Positions 10,311 to 22,715 of a stretch of 64,000 nt of DNA are shown in pieces. The notes under the pieces are model-generated. The model had not been told where the DNA came from and did no database searches. It was given only the letters and a program-made list of their open reading frames with translations. The stretch is from positions 51,725,377-51,789,376 of the forward strand of contig NC_063168.1 in the NCBI RefSeq assembly GCF_023159225.1. The letters are read 5' to 3'. A program made the position numbers and the translations under genes. This DNA is from Perognathus longimembris pacificus. Taxonomy: Eukaryota > Chordata > Mammalia > Rodentia > Heteromyidae. Position 1 is the stretch's first letter, and every line of letters starts with the position of its first letter.

Positions 10311-12411
10311 AAACCTAAGCGAGATCAAGGCATAGCTCAGAGCCTAATACACACCGGGCTCTATTTCACAGTGAGCTCTGAATGGAAGAAATAAAAACAG
10401 ATTAAGTATCTTACTGTACATCCAACAAATTTGTTTTCTTTTTGTAGGGGCACCGGGCAGACTTATCCTAATATATTTTAAAGCAGTTAAAAATCATGCT
10501 TCAAAGGTTTGCAAAATATAGGCTGAACACCAGGAGGAAATACATTGGATATTCCCAGGATGCAACTTGGTGCCCTGAGCATCTTCAAGCATTTATGGCT
10601 GTTTTGCAACATAGAGAACATCTTCTTTCTATCTGGTCAAAGGACAGAGCCCTGGAGAAATTCAAATGCAATTTAAAAGAGCGCTTGGTCAGTCAGTCTA
10701 GCGATTTGCATACCAAGGGAATCATTTCTGAAGCATTCCTTTTAGAATCTCAATTAGAGATTTAAAACACCCACACATAAATGGGAAAGATTAAATTGAG
10801 GTGTAGAGCCATATTGAGGTTACATACTTAATAATGTTTGAGCCATCAAATAAATGTTCCATAGTACTTAGTTCATAACACATTTCAAGTTGTATCTGGG
10901 TTACTTTGGGTTAATAGTCCCTTTAATTATTCTAAATGAGGCTTACTTGCTTGCCAAGCTATATTCTACTTTCCATTTACCCTCATCATACTACTGTCTA
11001 TTTCTAATGGCTTCCCCAAAATTGGTGTTAAGGGAGTCAGTTATGTCCAGGGAAGGGGAGTTTATCAGTGACTCTGAATTCCACAAGGATCTAAGAGCAC
11101 CTACTGTGTACCAGGCACTGGGCAAAGGACTGGGAACAAAGGAAGGGGGAGGAGTCTGTTTATGGATGAGCAGGTAGTTAGCATACGGAGTGTAAGTGGT
11201 CAGGAAAGGTGTTAAAGCAGTGTGGCTGTTCCAGGAATGGTATCCAGGAGGCTTGTGACACTGTGCAAAGTCCAAGAGAGCCAATCAGAGTAGAGGAAAC
11301 AGCCTAAGGAAAGCTGGAGGCAGTATCCTGTCTGCCTGAACATCCCACAACTGCTACCTCCTGGGCCTCCATTTACCCAAGTCTTCAGGATCCCAGCTTC
11401 CTCTCTATCCACCTTCATTTGGAATGGGAAATCTTCAGGAGATACCTCTCCCTTCCAAAAAGCTAATGTAGATGGAAATGATGAGAACTGTGGTAAGCCA
11501 GATACACACAACCACCAAGAGTGTAATCCGAAAGCAACACTTTACTAGCTGACTAAACTGCTTCAGCTCTGAGTGCATGCAGTCATTTGGGGTCAGGAAA
11601 AGAAACTTTTCCTTCTTTAGTTTCCACTTGTATTTTACTGCATTTACTACTTGTGAAGCATAGCTTCATAAGGCAAGGAGCTCTGTTTCACTTCCTGAAT
11701 GTTTCCCAAGTACAAAAAAGAGTTAAGCACACATTAGGTATTCAATAAGTATTTGTTGAAAGATTTAATGAACTTTATAGGAGAGATTTTGTCCTATTAA
11801 GGTTTCACCCATCATTGGAAATCTTGACTCAAGGACCTATGGGGGTTCAAAGATGAGGGTTCCCTCATAATAGGTGACATTGGTCCCAACCCTGCACAAA
11901 GGAGAGAAGGACATGTGGAGCCTGTGGCTAGCTCATCAAGGTTTTGGGTAAAGTCTATTTTGGTTAATGATGTCTGCATGTGGCAGATAGGCATGATGTT
12001 TATTCTGTAAATCCATTCAGCACCCTGGAGAGACCAGAGGAAATTGGCACTGTTGTGCCAATGTTTCTAGACCAGTTGCTGCTGAGAAGCTTCTGCTCCA
12101 AGAGTTGGTCCTTCCCAGCACATTGAGTCTGCTCTCGGAATGTGAGAGCTATTGGACCAAGAGCCTAAGTACTTCCAGATACATGTATAGCTTCAGGAAG
12201 TGTGCAGGTGATTGCATCATTGCCATCCTCTTCTTTTTCTTGTGTCTGAGAGGCCCCTGGGCACTTTTAGTTGCAAAGTTCTTCACTCTGGCCTCCCTCT
12301 TTCCCTCCTGCATCTCCTTTCCCCACCTGGAGCATCCCCCACACTTCACACTTCACACTCCACATCCACACTGAGCTCAAGCACTTCTGCTTTCTGCCTG
12401 CCAAAAATCCT

Positions 12412-12412
<1 letters not shown>
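10311..12412. other. Unique sequence with small MIR/L2 remnants
   Basis: Remnants are seen at about 11085-11150 (CACCTACTGTGTACCAGGCA, MIR-type) and 11715-11785 (ATTCAATAAGTATTTGTTGA, MIR/L2 3'-type). The 89-codon frame at 10496-10765 has no recognisable relatives. Nothing else is supportable. Confidence 0.4.

Positions 12413-12450
<38 letters not shown>
12413..12450. repeat. (CA)n microsatellite
   Basis: CA run followed by a short GCACGCACGCACA alternating purine-pyrimidine stretch. Several open frames here on both strands are repeat artefacts. Confidence 0.95.
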
Positions 12451-12452
<2 letters not shown>

Positions 12453-14025
12453 CACGCACGCACACAATGTGTTTACATGCATACATCCAGAAGTAGGACA
12501 GGGAGACAGAAGGGGAATGAGTGAAGGACTGTAATGAATTTTACATCCTACACAGTAATGTGCTGTCATTTTTGGTCCATCTTCATTCACAAGCCAGTTA
12601 AGGAAACACTGCCCCCAGGAGAATCCCAGGATGGAGGAGGGGTGCAAGTAGAACCAACACTAGCAACATACTCTCATACTTCCTGGATAGGAAATGGAAA
12701 TAAGCAACCTTGGTCAGTCACAAGGCCCATTGCACCGAGCTCACAGGGGCTGGAAGGCAGGGAGGCTAAGTCCTTGCCAGAGCACGTTTGAATCCTAAGT
12801 GAACTCCCCTGGCTTCTGGGTGCATTTTTGTGGTGTATGAACCTTTCTGCCTTCTGCAAACCTGGAAGCTTTCTTCCATTCTTACCTCAACCCCCTAGGA
12901 AGCTTCTGGGAAACTTCAAAAGTTACTCATGCAGACATTGCTTTGGTGGGTGGAATATAAATGTTCAAGAGTCCTGACATCTTCCATGGGGATCTTTTTA
13001 AAAGACTTCAAAGAAAGAGTTCTCCAGCTCTGAGAATTTCCCACATAAGTAATAAATGGAAATAATTGCTCCTTTCTATATGTCTCTGATCTCATCCAGA
13101 GAGATCAGTTTATCAAAGAGGCCTGAGAGATAGTCAGGAATATGCTCATGAACCTCAGCTGTGGTGGGATCCACAGGGGACAGCTCGTGCGGCCACCAGT
13201 GCCCCCATCTCTTTCACACAGCTCCTGAGACCACAGGTGGCTACTGTCACTTGGAAATCAGACTATGTTTTCTCAGGGGCTAATGATCATTTTTCTTTTC
13301 TGAATACTAAATCAATTTTTATGAAGATGAAACAAAAGGGCCTTTTGTGAAATGAAAATCTGAAGGGGCACCTTATTTGAGATAGGCCATCTTTTATGTT
13401 TTATAGAACAACTTTCTTACACATCGATCATACAGACAGAGGCGATGATAGGTTGGAATGAAAAGGAAAACCTTAGAAGTTAGCTAACGTCCACCCCTCC
13501 ATCAAAAAATAAAAACAAGTACAATGGTAGGTCCTTTAAAATTTTTTTTCCTATTTTTGTGCAAACAAAGTTTTAATTCAGGGCCTTGCTAGTTAGATGG
13601 TCTGCCATCTGAACAACGCCACCAGCCCCAATGGGAGGATCTTAACTTTTGTCCTGGGTCTACCCACACCTAGGAAAGGAATTGAGGAGGAAAAATAAAA
13701 GCAGCAGCAGATATTCTGGGTCTGATCCTGGGGCCTCCAAGAAACAATGGAATGATTGACAGAAATGAGTGGAATAACACCTGGGGGCGGGGGAAACACA
13801 GCCCTGGGCCTGGTACATAGTAGTGTAAATGCTAAATCACTTAGCTAGTCTAGTTAGGAAGCTAAGAAGGAAGTCCAAATCAGAGCCCCAAACAGTGACC
13901 CTTAACCTCAGCTACCCAACATAATGATCTGGGATCTTTTGAGTTTGGATTTTCTTGTTAATTCAAGGTAAGGCTCAGGACCTTGAGATCATTGGTCTGG
14001 TATGGGGCCCAGTTCAGGAACCAGT
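12451..14025. other. Unique sequence, one possible ID-like fragment
   Basis: About 13550-13640 reads like a reverse ID-type SINE (CAGGGCCTTGCTAGTTAGAT, then CACCAGCCCC). The rest shows no exon or repeat that I can name. Confidence 0.35.
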
Positions 14026-14039
14026 AAAGAGCTTGATGT

Positions 14040-14642
14040 CCATGTTTCTTTGGGTCTGGCTCACTTCACTTAGTATAATTTTTTCCACATCTTTCCATTT
14101 CCTTATGAATGGGGCAGTGTCTTTCTTTCTGATAGAGGCATAGAATTCCATTGTGTATATGTACCACATTTTCCTGATCCACTCGTCTACTGAAGTGAAA
14201 TGAACTCCATGTTATGGAAATGAGTGTTATATCACTGTTGTAATTACTTTCAACATGCCATGTGAAACTGTAGCTTCTTTTGTTGATGATCCTCTTGTAT
14301 CCCCTTCCTGTGGTTGTTGTCCCCGTGCTATCACTGTATCTCATCTGAGTACCCTGGATACTGTATATACTGGTATTAGAACTAGGGAAGGGAAAGGGAA
14401 TATCAGAATCAAGAGACAATGGATAGAAAAACAATCGACTCCAAAAGAAATACTTACAAAACCATTTGGTGTAAACCAACTGAACAACTCATGGGGGGAG
14501 AGGAAAAGGGGGAAGGGGAAAGGGGGAAGTGAAGGAGGAGGTAACAAACAGTACAAGAAATGTACCCACTGCCTTACATATGAAACTGTAACCCCTCTGT
14601 ACATCACTTTGACAATAAATAAGTATTTAAAAAAAAAAAAAA
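14040..14642 (+). mobile_element. 5'-inverted L1 insertion with target-site duplication
   Basis: The 3' portion (about 14197-14642) reads in the sense direction through the L1 3' UTR to CAATAAATAAGTATTT and a poly(A) tail. The first part (14040 to about 14196) is the ORF2 terminus in reverse, with ATGTTTCTTTGGGTCTGGCT and TAGAATTCCATTGTGTATAT. Flanks AAAGAGCTTGATGT (14026-14039) and AAAGAGCCTGACGT (14643-14656) are a two-mismatch target-site duplication. This is a twin-priming insertion 3' of TMEM178A. Open frames spanning it are not genes. Confidence 0.9.
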
Positions 14643-14986
14643 AAAGAGCCTGACGTGTAGCCAAGGTGAAAATCACTTAGCAGGAAGGTCCAAGAAGGCC
14701 AGGACCATGCCACCTTAAAACCAGGTCAATACTAGGCAGAAAGTAAAAAGAAGTTTAAAAAGAAAGGTTTAAAAAGAAGTTTGCAAAGACTCCTTTTGTC
14801 AATAGCAAGCACGTGATTGCTGCAGAAAATAAATAAGAAAGACCAACTCAATTAAAATAAGCAATCAGGCTTAAAGAGTCTTATTGAAACAACAGAATTC
14901 TCTTGTGTCCTATAAATCTGGAGACTTGTTGACACAGTTCAAAGACAGAAGGAGAAAACACACCTAGATTAACAAGGGAGAAGTCA

Positions 14987-15705
14987 TTTAATGCAGAAAT
15001 CCAGTTAACAGAAAGAGACAGAAGCTGAACAACAGAGAGGACTTCAAACAATACTGCATAGTGTCACGGATTAGCTCTTACATGGTTGATCTGTTTCCCT
15101 TATGCTTTTGAATCCAGTACAAAGACAGAGAGCAGACTTCCAATTAATAAAATAAAATAATAATAAGGCAACAGAAGAACCCTCCTGTAACAAGGAACAT
15201 CCACAAAAAATACACAAATATTGGGCTCTGACACCACAAGACATCAGTAGAACAAGTTCTAAAGCTGTTGGATCGAAACTTAACAAGCCTAGTACAGTGA
15301 CAAGAAAATTATAATCACTTTGTTTACGAATCTTTTTTGCATATAGAAATGACTCTCAGGTAATTGTTATATACAAACTCTCAGAAATAAATGGAAATCA
15401 TACAAATTTCTTTTTCCACTGAAGTTTCTTTTCTGACCCTTAGAAATGCCCCATGCCACAGCTCCCTCTCTTGTCTCACAGTCAAAGCAGAAACAGCCAT
15501 TAAAGTGCTTTGAATCCACCATCAGTTTGTCCTTAGAAAGGTTGGGAGGTTTTTGCATGATTTGCTGTCAGTCATCCAGAAAAGGGCTGCACACAACAGG
15601 CTGGAATGTAAGAGACTGTGTTGTGCTTGGGATCCTGATGTAAACTCCATTCCTCTCGCCTGCGGAGTCACCCATACTGTGTGTGGGCAGGTACCTGGAA
15701 TGCAG
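14987..15705 (-). other. TMEM178A: Putative 3' UTR of TMEM178A
   Basis: This follows the TGA stop on the minus strand. I saw no AATAAA on the minus strand, but an ATTAAA variant poly(A) signal (TTTAAT on the plus strand) sits at 14987-14992, about 715 bases past the stop. No transposon was recognised in the stretch, which fits a transcribed UTR. An L1 insertion starts 345 bases further on. The true cleavage site is unverified. Confidence 0.35.
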
Positions 15706-16035
<330 letters not shown>

Positions 16036-16685
16036 TCAACCAGTGAAGCGATCGCTCCAGATTCACAAACATCTATAATTCTTCTACTTGAATGAATTCA
16101 TTTGGCAAACACTAACACAAGAAAAGAGAAAAGATGGATGGGGGTTGGGGGAAATTCTGCCTACTTGATGTGTCTGGTTTCAGTAGTGATGCATGTTTGG
16201 ATTTGGTGTTGTGTTTTAGTCTTAAAAACAATTTAGTAAAAATTCCAACTATTGGTAAGGGACAGCTTCATCTTCTATAATCTTTCAAACCTAATACAAG
16301 ATAGCCATCATTTCCTTTTGCTCTATACTGGACCAAACCCATTTTTATATAATTATAATCATTATAGAAAGTCTTTTTGATGAGCATTGTAAGTATTTGT
16401 CAAGTTGCCTGTAAATAATATTTTAAATGAAGTCTTATAAGTAGCTAAATCATTTTAAAAACCATAAAAAAATCTGCTACACACTAGGGCCTCCAAAAAA
16501 TTTTAAATGGCTGAATCCATGCTTTTAAATAACATAAATTATGTCCTGGAATTTGAAACCTACACAAAATTACTCCATGAGGAGATGATATACTTCCACC
16601 ATTCCAATTATAGACAACTTGAGGGATAGAAGAAAAGCAGATATAACTTCAAATTTCCTTTTTGTAAAAAAATCAATGAGTATGG

Positions 16686-17021
16686 CTAATTATCCTTTAA
16701 GAATACTATGATTAGGACTTCAATAAATGGTTTCAAAGCCCCAAACCATTGCGTTTTTTTTAGTGTAAAGAGCTGTTCCAAAGACTTAGATAGGGCTACT
16801 TTACAATGACCCCTCGAGGATGTTCTTCTTGGATGGGGTGGCTGTTGGGGTAAAGGTGGGTCATAAAAACAGAAGTTGGTAATCCAATCAACTGCCAGAA
16901 TATCCACAGCGTTTTTCGCCCTCCATGTCTCTTCATCATGTCCCAGGTCATCGCTGGGGAGAATGGAGGTGGCATCTATTTGCTGGATAATTGCCTTGAT
17001 AGCCTCAGGAATACAAATGAC
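16686..17021 (-). pseudogene. Possible decayed retrocopy or coding-like remnant, parent unknown
   Basis: On the minus strand about 110 codons stay open after a TGA and read like protein: IPEAIKAIIQQIDATSILP, then GHDEETWRAKNAVDILAVDW. A proline/glutamine-rich stretch (PPLPQQPPHP) follows. It has no intact start and sits in intron 3 in the same strand as TMEM178A. I do not recognise the parent. No poly(A) tail or target-site duplication was found, so chance openness remains possible. Confidence 0.3.
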
Positions 17022-18499
17022 ATCTCAATTGGAAACAGACTTTAGAACTGAAAAGCAAGCTAAAGGAAGCAGACCCCTGCCCCAGTTTTAATCTGTAGCT
17101 TTGGAAATGGAAAACACCAACAGAAAAACAAATTCAGAGTAGGTTTCAAATTGGGAAGAAAATAAAAATAGATCACCTTAATGCTATTCAGTAAGTGCTA
17201 GAATTCTGTTTCCACTCTAATTATGTAAGGAACACACTGCTCAACTCTCTTTTCCAAATGTACATCTAGAAAATATTCAAAATGAAAAAGATAGTTGATC
17301 TGAGATCATTTGCTATTTTCTTCTCTTTGCCGAATTCCATATTTAACTCCAAAGTGATTTTGTTGTTCTAAAAACAGTAAAATCTCATCCTTTGGCATTG
17401 TGCTTCTTTAAAAAAAAAAACAGATAAATCATTTTGAGTTCTGCAAAGGGAAGACCAAGCTGGAAGTAATTCTTTCTTAAAGGAATGGACATTCAAATAA
17501 TATTCCATTGTCAAGATGCATTGTGCTCATAAACTGATATGTTGAATGAAACCCCTTGTACAAGTACTTACAGATAAGATTTAAAACAAAAAGAATTCTC
17601 ACTAATAAGGGGGAAAAAAGGATATTCCATTGCTTTTCCTAAATCTTGTGAATAACAGATGTTCATACAAGACCTTTTTAAAGAATGCTACCCATAGAAC
17701 ATTAAGATTGTTATAAAAACAATGACCTTTGGAATACCAATGGGTAAAAGAAAATAATACATTTTTCCCAGGAAAAATAACTTCATGATGCATTTCGCTG
17801 TCTGTTCTCAGCTGAATGCCTAAAAGAAAGCATTTTTACAACTAGCATAGTTACAATGACCTCTGAAAGCCTGAGTTCAAACTTAGACTTTCAAGAATCC
17901 TTTGATGTCTAAATGCAAGAAATATGTATTCTAGCCCTCGCCCAACCACCAATCCTTGCGTGACCTTGAAATTACCCAACTTCAGTGTCTTCATCTGGGG
18001 AAGGAAAAGGGGAGGGGACTTAGTTACTGAAGTCTTGACAGTGTCAAACTTTTGTGATGCTATTCATCATGGAAGAAGTATCTATCCTAAAACTTGTGAA
18101 TGAATGTAGTGCTCAGTATTAAGAAACTAAATAATGAAATGTCCTATGTATTTTTCTTTCTGTGTCTACTTCCTTAGATTTTATACTATGAAGATTGATT
18201 TTACTTGCACCCCTCTTTCCTCATCTCCATAAAACCATCTGAGTAAAATTAATTTTATCATTATATCACAGATCTGTATTGAAGAGGAAAAAAATAACAA
18301 GAAACAATATAATCTGAGGATTTCACCAGTGCCATTTCTCTCTGCCTTCGATGTCATGAATGGCTATGCCTGAAGTCACAAATGAATTGTTTCTTTCCCC
18401 AAGTTACCTGACACTAACAAAATCTGTGGCCTACCATGAGCAAGAGCATGAAGTTTTTTGGCATCCTTGTTGCTTCCTCTCTAACTCCATCTTTCCTGG

Positions 18500-18893
18500 T
18501 GTTTATGGCTTAGTTCCTCAATGTTCTCCAAATGCCATGAATGGAAGGCTTGGTGGACAGCCTGCAGTGCTACTTACTGGGAGGTAGAACCTTTCACAGT
18601 TGGGACCAAAAGGAAGAAGCAAGTTAGACCATAGGAAGTGTGCCTGGTAGGAGGCACTGGGACCCCTCTCCATTTTCCTCTCTCTGCTTCCTGGTTGCAG
18701 TGAAGTGGGCAGCTTTGCCTGCTGCATGTTCCCTGTCCTCACGTTCTGCCTCATCACAGGCACAAGGCAATGGGGACAAAGTGACCTGGGACTGAAACCT
18801 CTGAAGCCACCAACAGAAATAAATCTCTCCTTTAAATCCTCTTCCTCGGGTATTTTGTCATAGCAACAAAAAGTTCACCAGCACAGCCTGCAC
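18500..18893 (+). mobile_element. MaLR-type LTR (MT/ORR1-like)
   Basis: The 3' part resembles rodent MaLR LTRs: CTCTCTGCTTCCTGGTTGCA, TTCTGCCTCATCACAGGC, CTGAAACCTCTGAAGCC, the AATAAATCTCTCC poly(A) signal region, and TATTTTGTCATAGCAAC. The 5' boundary is approximate. Confidence 0.7.
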
Positions 18894-19577
18894 ATCTGCT
18901 TTTCCCTTGGTCTTACTTTTATTACTTGTTTATATTTCTTTTATTGTGAAATGGAGTGTGCATCTCCGCACAACTTGGATTCTTTTTTGGAATCAGTCTT
19001 CATCAAACTTGGATGAAAACTTGCTTTATTTCCTGTTGCCTGTTGCCTTGATTCATTCAACACAGAGTCAGAGAGAACAGTCTTTTGGTCCAACAATACG
19101 ACACCCCTCTGGCCTTCTTCCTCAGGCTACTGGCCTGTGTAATGTGTTCTCTCCTTCAAAGATGCTCTTGAAATTGTTCTGGGTAAAAGGAGAGCAAAGA
19201 AGAGATGAACAAGAAGAGCTCCTCCTTTCAGACTCTCAAACCTCTAAGGAAGTTTGCAAATATCTGCCTGCCACAGATATTATATGTAGGATGGGCTGAA
19301 TTCTCTGTGACTATCACAAGGAAATGAACTGAGGAGAAACAGAGCATGGTTTCTAGCTTTTTAAAAATGCTTTTGTAACAGAAGCCTTCCCTATCATCAT
19401 ATTTTCAAAGGAAAAACAAATGCCTCTCAATTCAAAGACATCAATGAAAAGGCATTGTTTTAAATAATGAAGGCATATGTGTGTGTGTTTCAAGCTGGAT
19501 TCATAGTTTAGGTCAATTCTGATAGTACGACTGCTCTTTTAGATACCATAGGCATACCTTACAGTACTCATGTGCAT

Positions 19578-19916
19578 GAGTCTGTTAGGACCATCTTAAC
19601 AAAGAACCACATACTGGGTGGCTTAAGCCTTTGAGATTGCTTTTCTCACAATCCTGGAGGCTGCCATCTGAGAGGAGAAAATCAGCAAGGCTGCATGCTT
19701 CCGAGACTCCTCTCCTTGCCTTGAAGATGGCCATCTTCTCCCACGTCTTAACAGCATCTTTCCGCTGTAACTATATCCAAATTTCCTCACCTTTAAGAAC
19801 ATAGTCACTCTCTCTGTTACTTCATTTCCTTTTTAAAGATCCTATTTTCAAGTCAGGTCACATTTTGAGATCCTGAGGATTACATGAATTGGGAAGATAT
19901 AACTCAGTGCATAACA
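19578..19916 (-). mobile_element. MLT1-type MaLR LTR
   Basis: Reverse of an MLT1 LTR. It opens with the reverse of the LTR end (TACTGGGTGGCTTAAGCC, CTCACAATCCTGGAGGCTG) and passes AGATGGCCATCTTC. It closes with CAGTGCATAACA, reverse of the TGTTAT LTR start. A (TG)n run follows directly. Confidence 0.72.
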
Positions 19917-19920
19917 TCAT

Positions 19921-19947
19921 TGTGTGTGTGTGTGTGTGTGTGTGTGT
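19921..19947. repeat. (TG)n microsatellite
   Basis: Short TG run immediately beside the MLT1-type LTR start. Confidence 0.9.
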
Positions 19948-21540
19948 TCAGTGAAGAGTGTATTTCTCTCTTTTGTAGATCTCAGCAAGATTGTACTAAT
20001 TTATGTTAATCTGTTACTCAATAATTATTGGTTATCTATATGTCCCAACCTAGTGCAGATTAGATTGCATTAGAACTAGTTTAGCCTCATGAGTTCTTGT
20101 GAATCATACCCACAATGGTATGCTGACATACAATGATATACTCAGATACTGATATACTCAGGTACTCAAGGTGTTTTTGCCATTTCATTTTTCAGCATGG
20201 ATCTCAGGCACAGCTAGGAGAGACTTCCTGTTCATTCTGCATCTTTCCTAACATAGCTGAGCTCATAGCATCAGAAAAAAATCTATTACATATCATTGAA
20301 TCTACAGTCCCTTTAGAGTGCTATCCACTTAAGAGCCATTTCATCATAAACTAGCCCAGGTAGGACGGACCTATGTGGCAAGTTATCTCAGGTAACATTG
20401 CATTTTCATGCCTTGAAATCTAGGTATGTGAAGGTAGTATGAAAAGATTAAGGCATTCTTGCATCCAAAAAGTATAAAGTCTAAGGGTCCATCTTAAATA
20501 CCCACAGTGGAAAGGCTGCCTATATAATCTTCTAGCCATTCCCTCCTGTTATTTTCTCCCAATTACCTCATGCTCTTCTGCCTAGCTGGTGCCCAGGGAG
20601 AGAGCTTCCTGAGTCTTGAACTTGCTCCTGGCTATTGCTGGCTAGCATCTTCAAAACAGTAAATAATTACTGGTTCCCTGGCAAGCCCCGTATGCAGCAG
20701 CTATGTTTCTTATAAAATATTAAAGGGTTTTCTGCCAATATTCTTAATTAGAAGATGCCATAACTGCACGGATGAGTGGGGCTTTGAGGGATATTTTTAG
20801 ATGAGGGCAACAGTAAATTGATGCTACCATCCTAGACCATCAACCTAGTTTCCTACCTTCAAATTGCCTGTGGCCAGCTGGTTAGATATAATTAGGGTAA
20901 CTAGGCTCTTTTTTTTTTTAACCTCCCTCCTTTTGATGTGCTTAAAAAGGCCAAAAGGATTAGAAGTGGCTTCACTCAGGTTCTCAGCTTGACAAATAAC
21001 CAAACTATGATGCCTAAAGGCATAGACATTGACTTCCCCCCACCACTCCTTTAAAAGATGGCCTGCCTATCATTCTGACCTCTGCCCTTCCAGCCATTAG
21101 TTTTCACATAGATTAGTACATAAGTGATACCTACATTGTCTCAGCTCAATGACTGGGCAGCACTAACAGATATAGAAGAAAAGTTCTTTAAAATCAGTAC
21201 TAAACCGAAACAAAAATATATCTACAATTCCTAAATTTAAAAAAATTCCAATCTCTTCTGTAAGATTGCAGCAATTTCCTCTAGAGGCAAACCCTGACCT
21301 TCTCCAACATAAGGCAATTATAGTCCTCATTGCTCCTTTTTAGAGTGAATAGTCGTATGTTTAACAGCAGAAATGTTAATGCTTTTGACTTTAAGATGCT
21401 CCAGACCTTGCTGAGAGTGGTAGATAAACGATACATAGAATTAAAAAATACATCAAGCCCCAAGGGCTTCAGATAAGGTATATAGGACCTGAAATTCTAG
21501 CTCATAATTGACAGATAGCCTAGATAGTTCCATATACCTA

Positions 21541-21699
21541 CTATAGTCTCTCTCAATCTCTCTCTCTTTCTCCCTCTCCCATTCTCTTCTTCTCTCACTC
21601 TCCTCTCTTTTTTTTTCTCCCCTCATTCTCCCTTTCCCATTCTCTTCTTTCCCTCCTTCTCTCTCCCCCTCTCCCTCTCCTCTCCCCTCCTCTCTTTTG
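21541..21699. repeat. Pyrimidine-rich (CT/CCCT) tract
   Basis: About 160 bases almost wholly C and T, in imperfect CTCT and TCCC units. It adjoins the reverse SINE that follows; on that SINE's sense strand it is a purine tail. Confidence 0.85.
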
Positions 21700-21923
21700 T
21701 ATGCCAGGACTGGGGCTTAAACTCAGGGTAATAATCCCTTAACTTTTTGCTAAAGGCTGGCACTCTACCACTTATGCCACAGCTCCACTTCATTTGCAAG
21801 ATAATCAGAGGTAAAAGTCTCATGGACTTTCCTGCTTGGGCTGACTTCGAACTGCCATCCTCCTATCTCAGCCTCTTGAGTAGCTAGGATTACAGGTGTG
21901 AGCCACAAGCTCCTGGCTTCATA
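21700..21923 (-). repeat. B1-Geo composite SINE
   Basis: The Geo half (GGCACTCTACCACTTATGCC), a linker with AAAGTCTCATGGAC, and the B1 half (GAGTAGCTAGGATTACAGGT) occur in reverse order. Confidence 0.85.
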
Positions 21924-22264
21924 TCTCTTTTTTTTGGTTGCTTTAAAGCAAAGAAATGAGTAACAGCTGCCTGGATGTCTCCTTGTCTCTTCTGTCAGAA
22001 CTGGAGTATCACGTGTGCTCTTCCAAAATGGCAGGACTACTCAGGCCCAGCCTGAGAAAGACAGTAGATCCAGCAGGTGATAAGATCCCCACCCAGGATG
22101 ACCCATGCTTTCCACAATTTTTGAGACTCCTGAAAGAGAACTGAAAATCCTAGAAGAGAGAGCAAAACTGCAGTTTACATGTTAGCCTTGAATAAACTAA
22201 TCCTTTAAAATATTTATGACTTAAATGATATGCTTATATTTATACCTTAAATTATACAATGAGT

Positions 22265-22715
22265 GAGCTGGCTGCCGGTGGCTCACACCTGTAAATCTAG
22301 CTGTTGAGAAGGCTGAGATCTGAAGATCATGGTTAAAAGTCAGCCTGGGGGCTGGGGATATGGCCTAGTGGCAAGAGTGCCTGCCTCGTATACATGAGGT
22401 CCTGGGTTCGATTCCCCAGCACCACATATACAGAAAACAGCCAGAAGTGGTGCTGTGGCTCAAGTGGCAGAGTGCTAGCCTTGAGCAAAAAGGAAGCCAG
22501 GGACAGTGCTCAGGCCCTGAGTCCAAGGCCCAGGACTGGCCAAAAAAAAAAAAAAAGAAAGTCAGCCTGGGCAGTAAAGTCTTTGATACTCATCTCCAAT
22601 TAACCACCAGAAAATTGGAAGTGGTGCTGTGGCTCAAGTGTTAGAGTGCTAGCCTTGAGCTGAAGAGCTCAGGAACAGTGCCCAGGCCCAGAGTTCAAGC
22701 CCCTTGGTTGACCAA
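22265..22715 (+). repeat. B1-Geo composite SINE, split by an IDL-Geo insertion
   Basis: The B1 half begins at GCTGCCGGTGGCTCACACCT and is interrupted at 22350. It resumes at 22558 with GTCAGCCTGGGCAGTAAAGT, the linker CATCTCCAATTAACCACCAG and the Geo half (GTGGTGCTGTGGCTCAAGTG). Removing the insertion restores one uninterrupted element. Confidence 0.9.
22350..22557 (+). mobile_element. IDL-Geo SINE, full length, nested
   Basis: The left monomer is tRNA-Ala/ID-like, with A box TGGCCTAGTGG and B box GGTTCGATTCC. The right Geo monomer begins near GGTGCTGTGGCTCAAGTGGC, and the element ends in an A-rich tail. Host sequence AAAGTCAGCCTGGG is duplicated at 22336-22349 and 22558-22571. This copy has the GAGCAAAAAGGAAGCC variant. 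Confidence 0.93.

Noticed and set aside
10496..10765. 89-codon plus-strand open frame
   Set aside because: It has no recognisable family, no splice or promoter context, and no sign that it is more than a chance opening in AT-rich intergenic DNA.
1..14025. Expected 3' end of THUMPD2, the human neighbour of TMEM178A
   Set aside because: No peptide or exon of that gene was recognised; it may lie beyond the window start.
14066..14676. Several frames of 110-137 codons
   Set aside because: All fall within the L1 insertion, its 3' UTR or its inverted ORF2 end.
22350..22420. tRNA gene suggested by A- and B-box-like motifs
   Set aside because: The motifs belong to the tRNA-Ala-derived left monomer of a SINE; it continues into Geo and an A-tail, and no tRNA cloverleaf 3' half is present.
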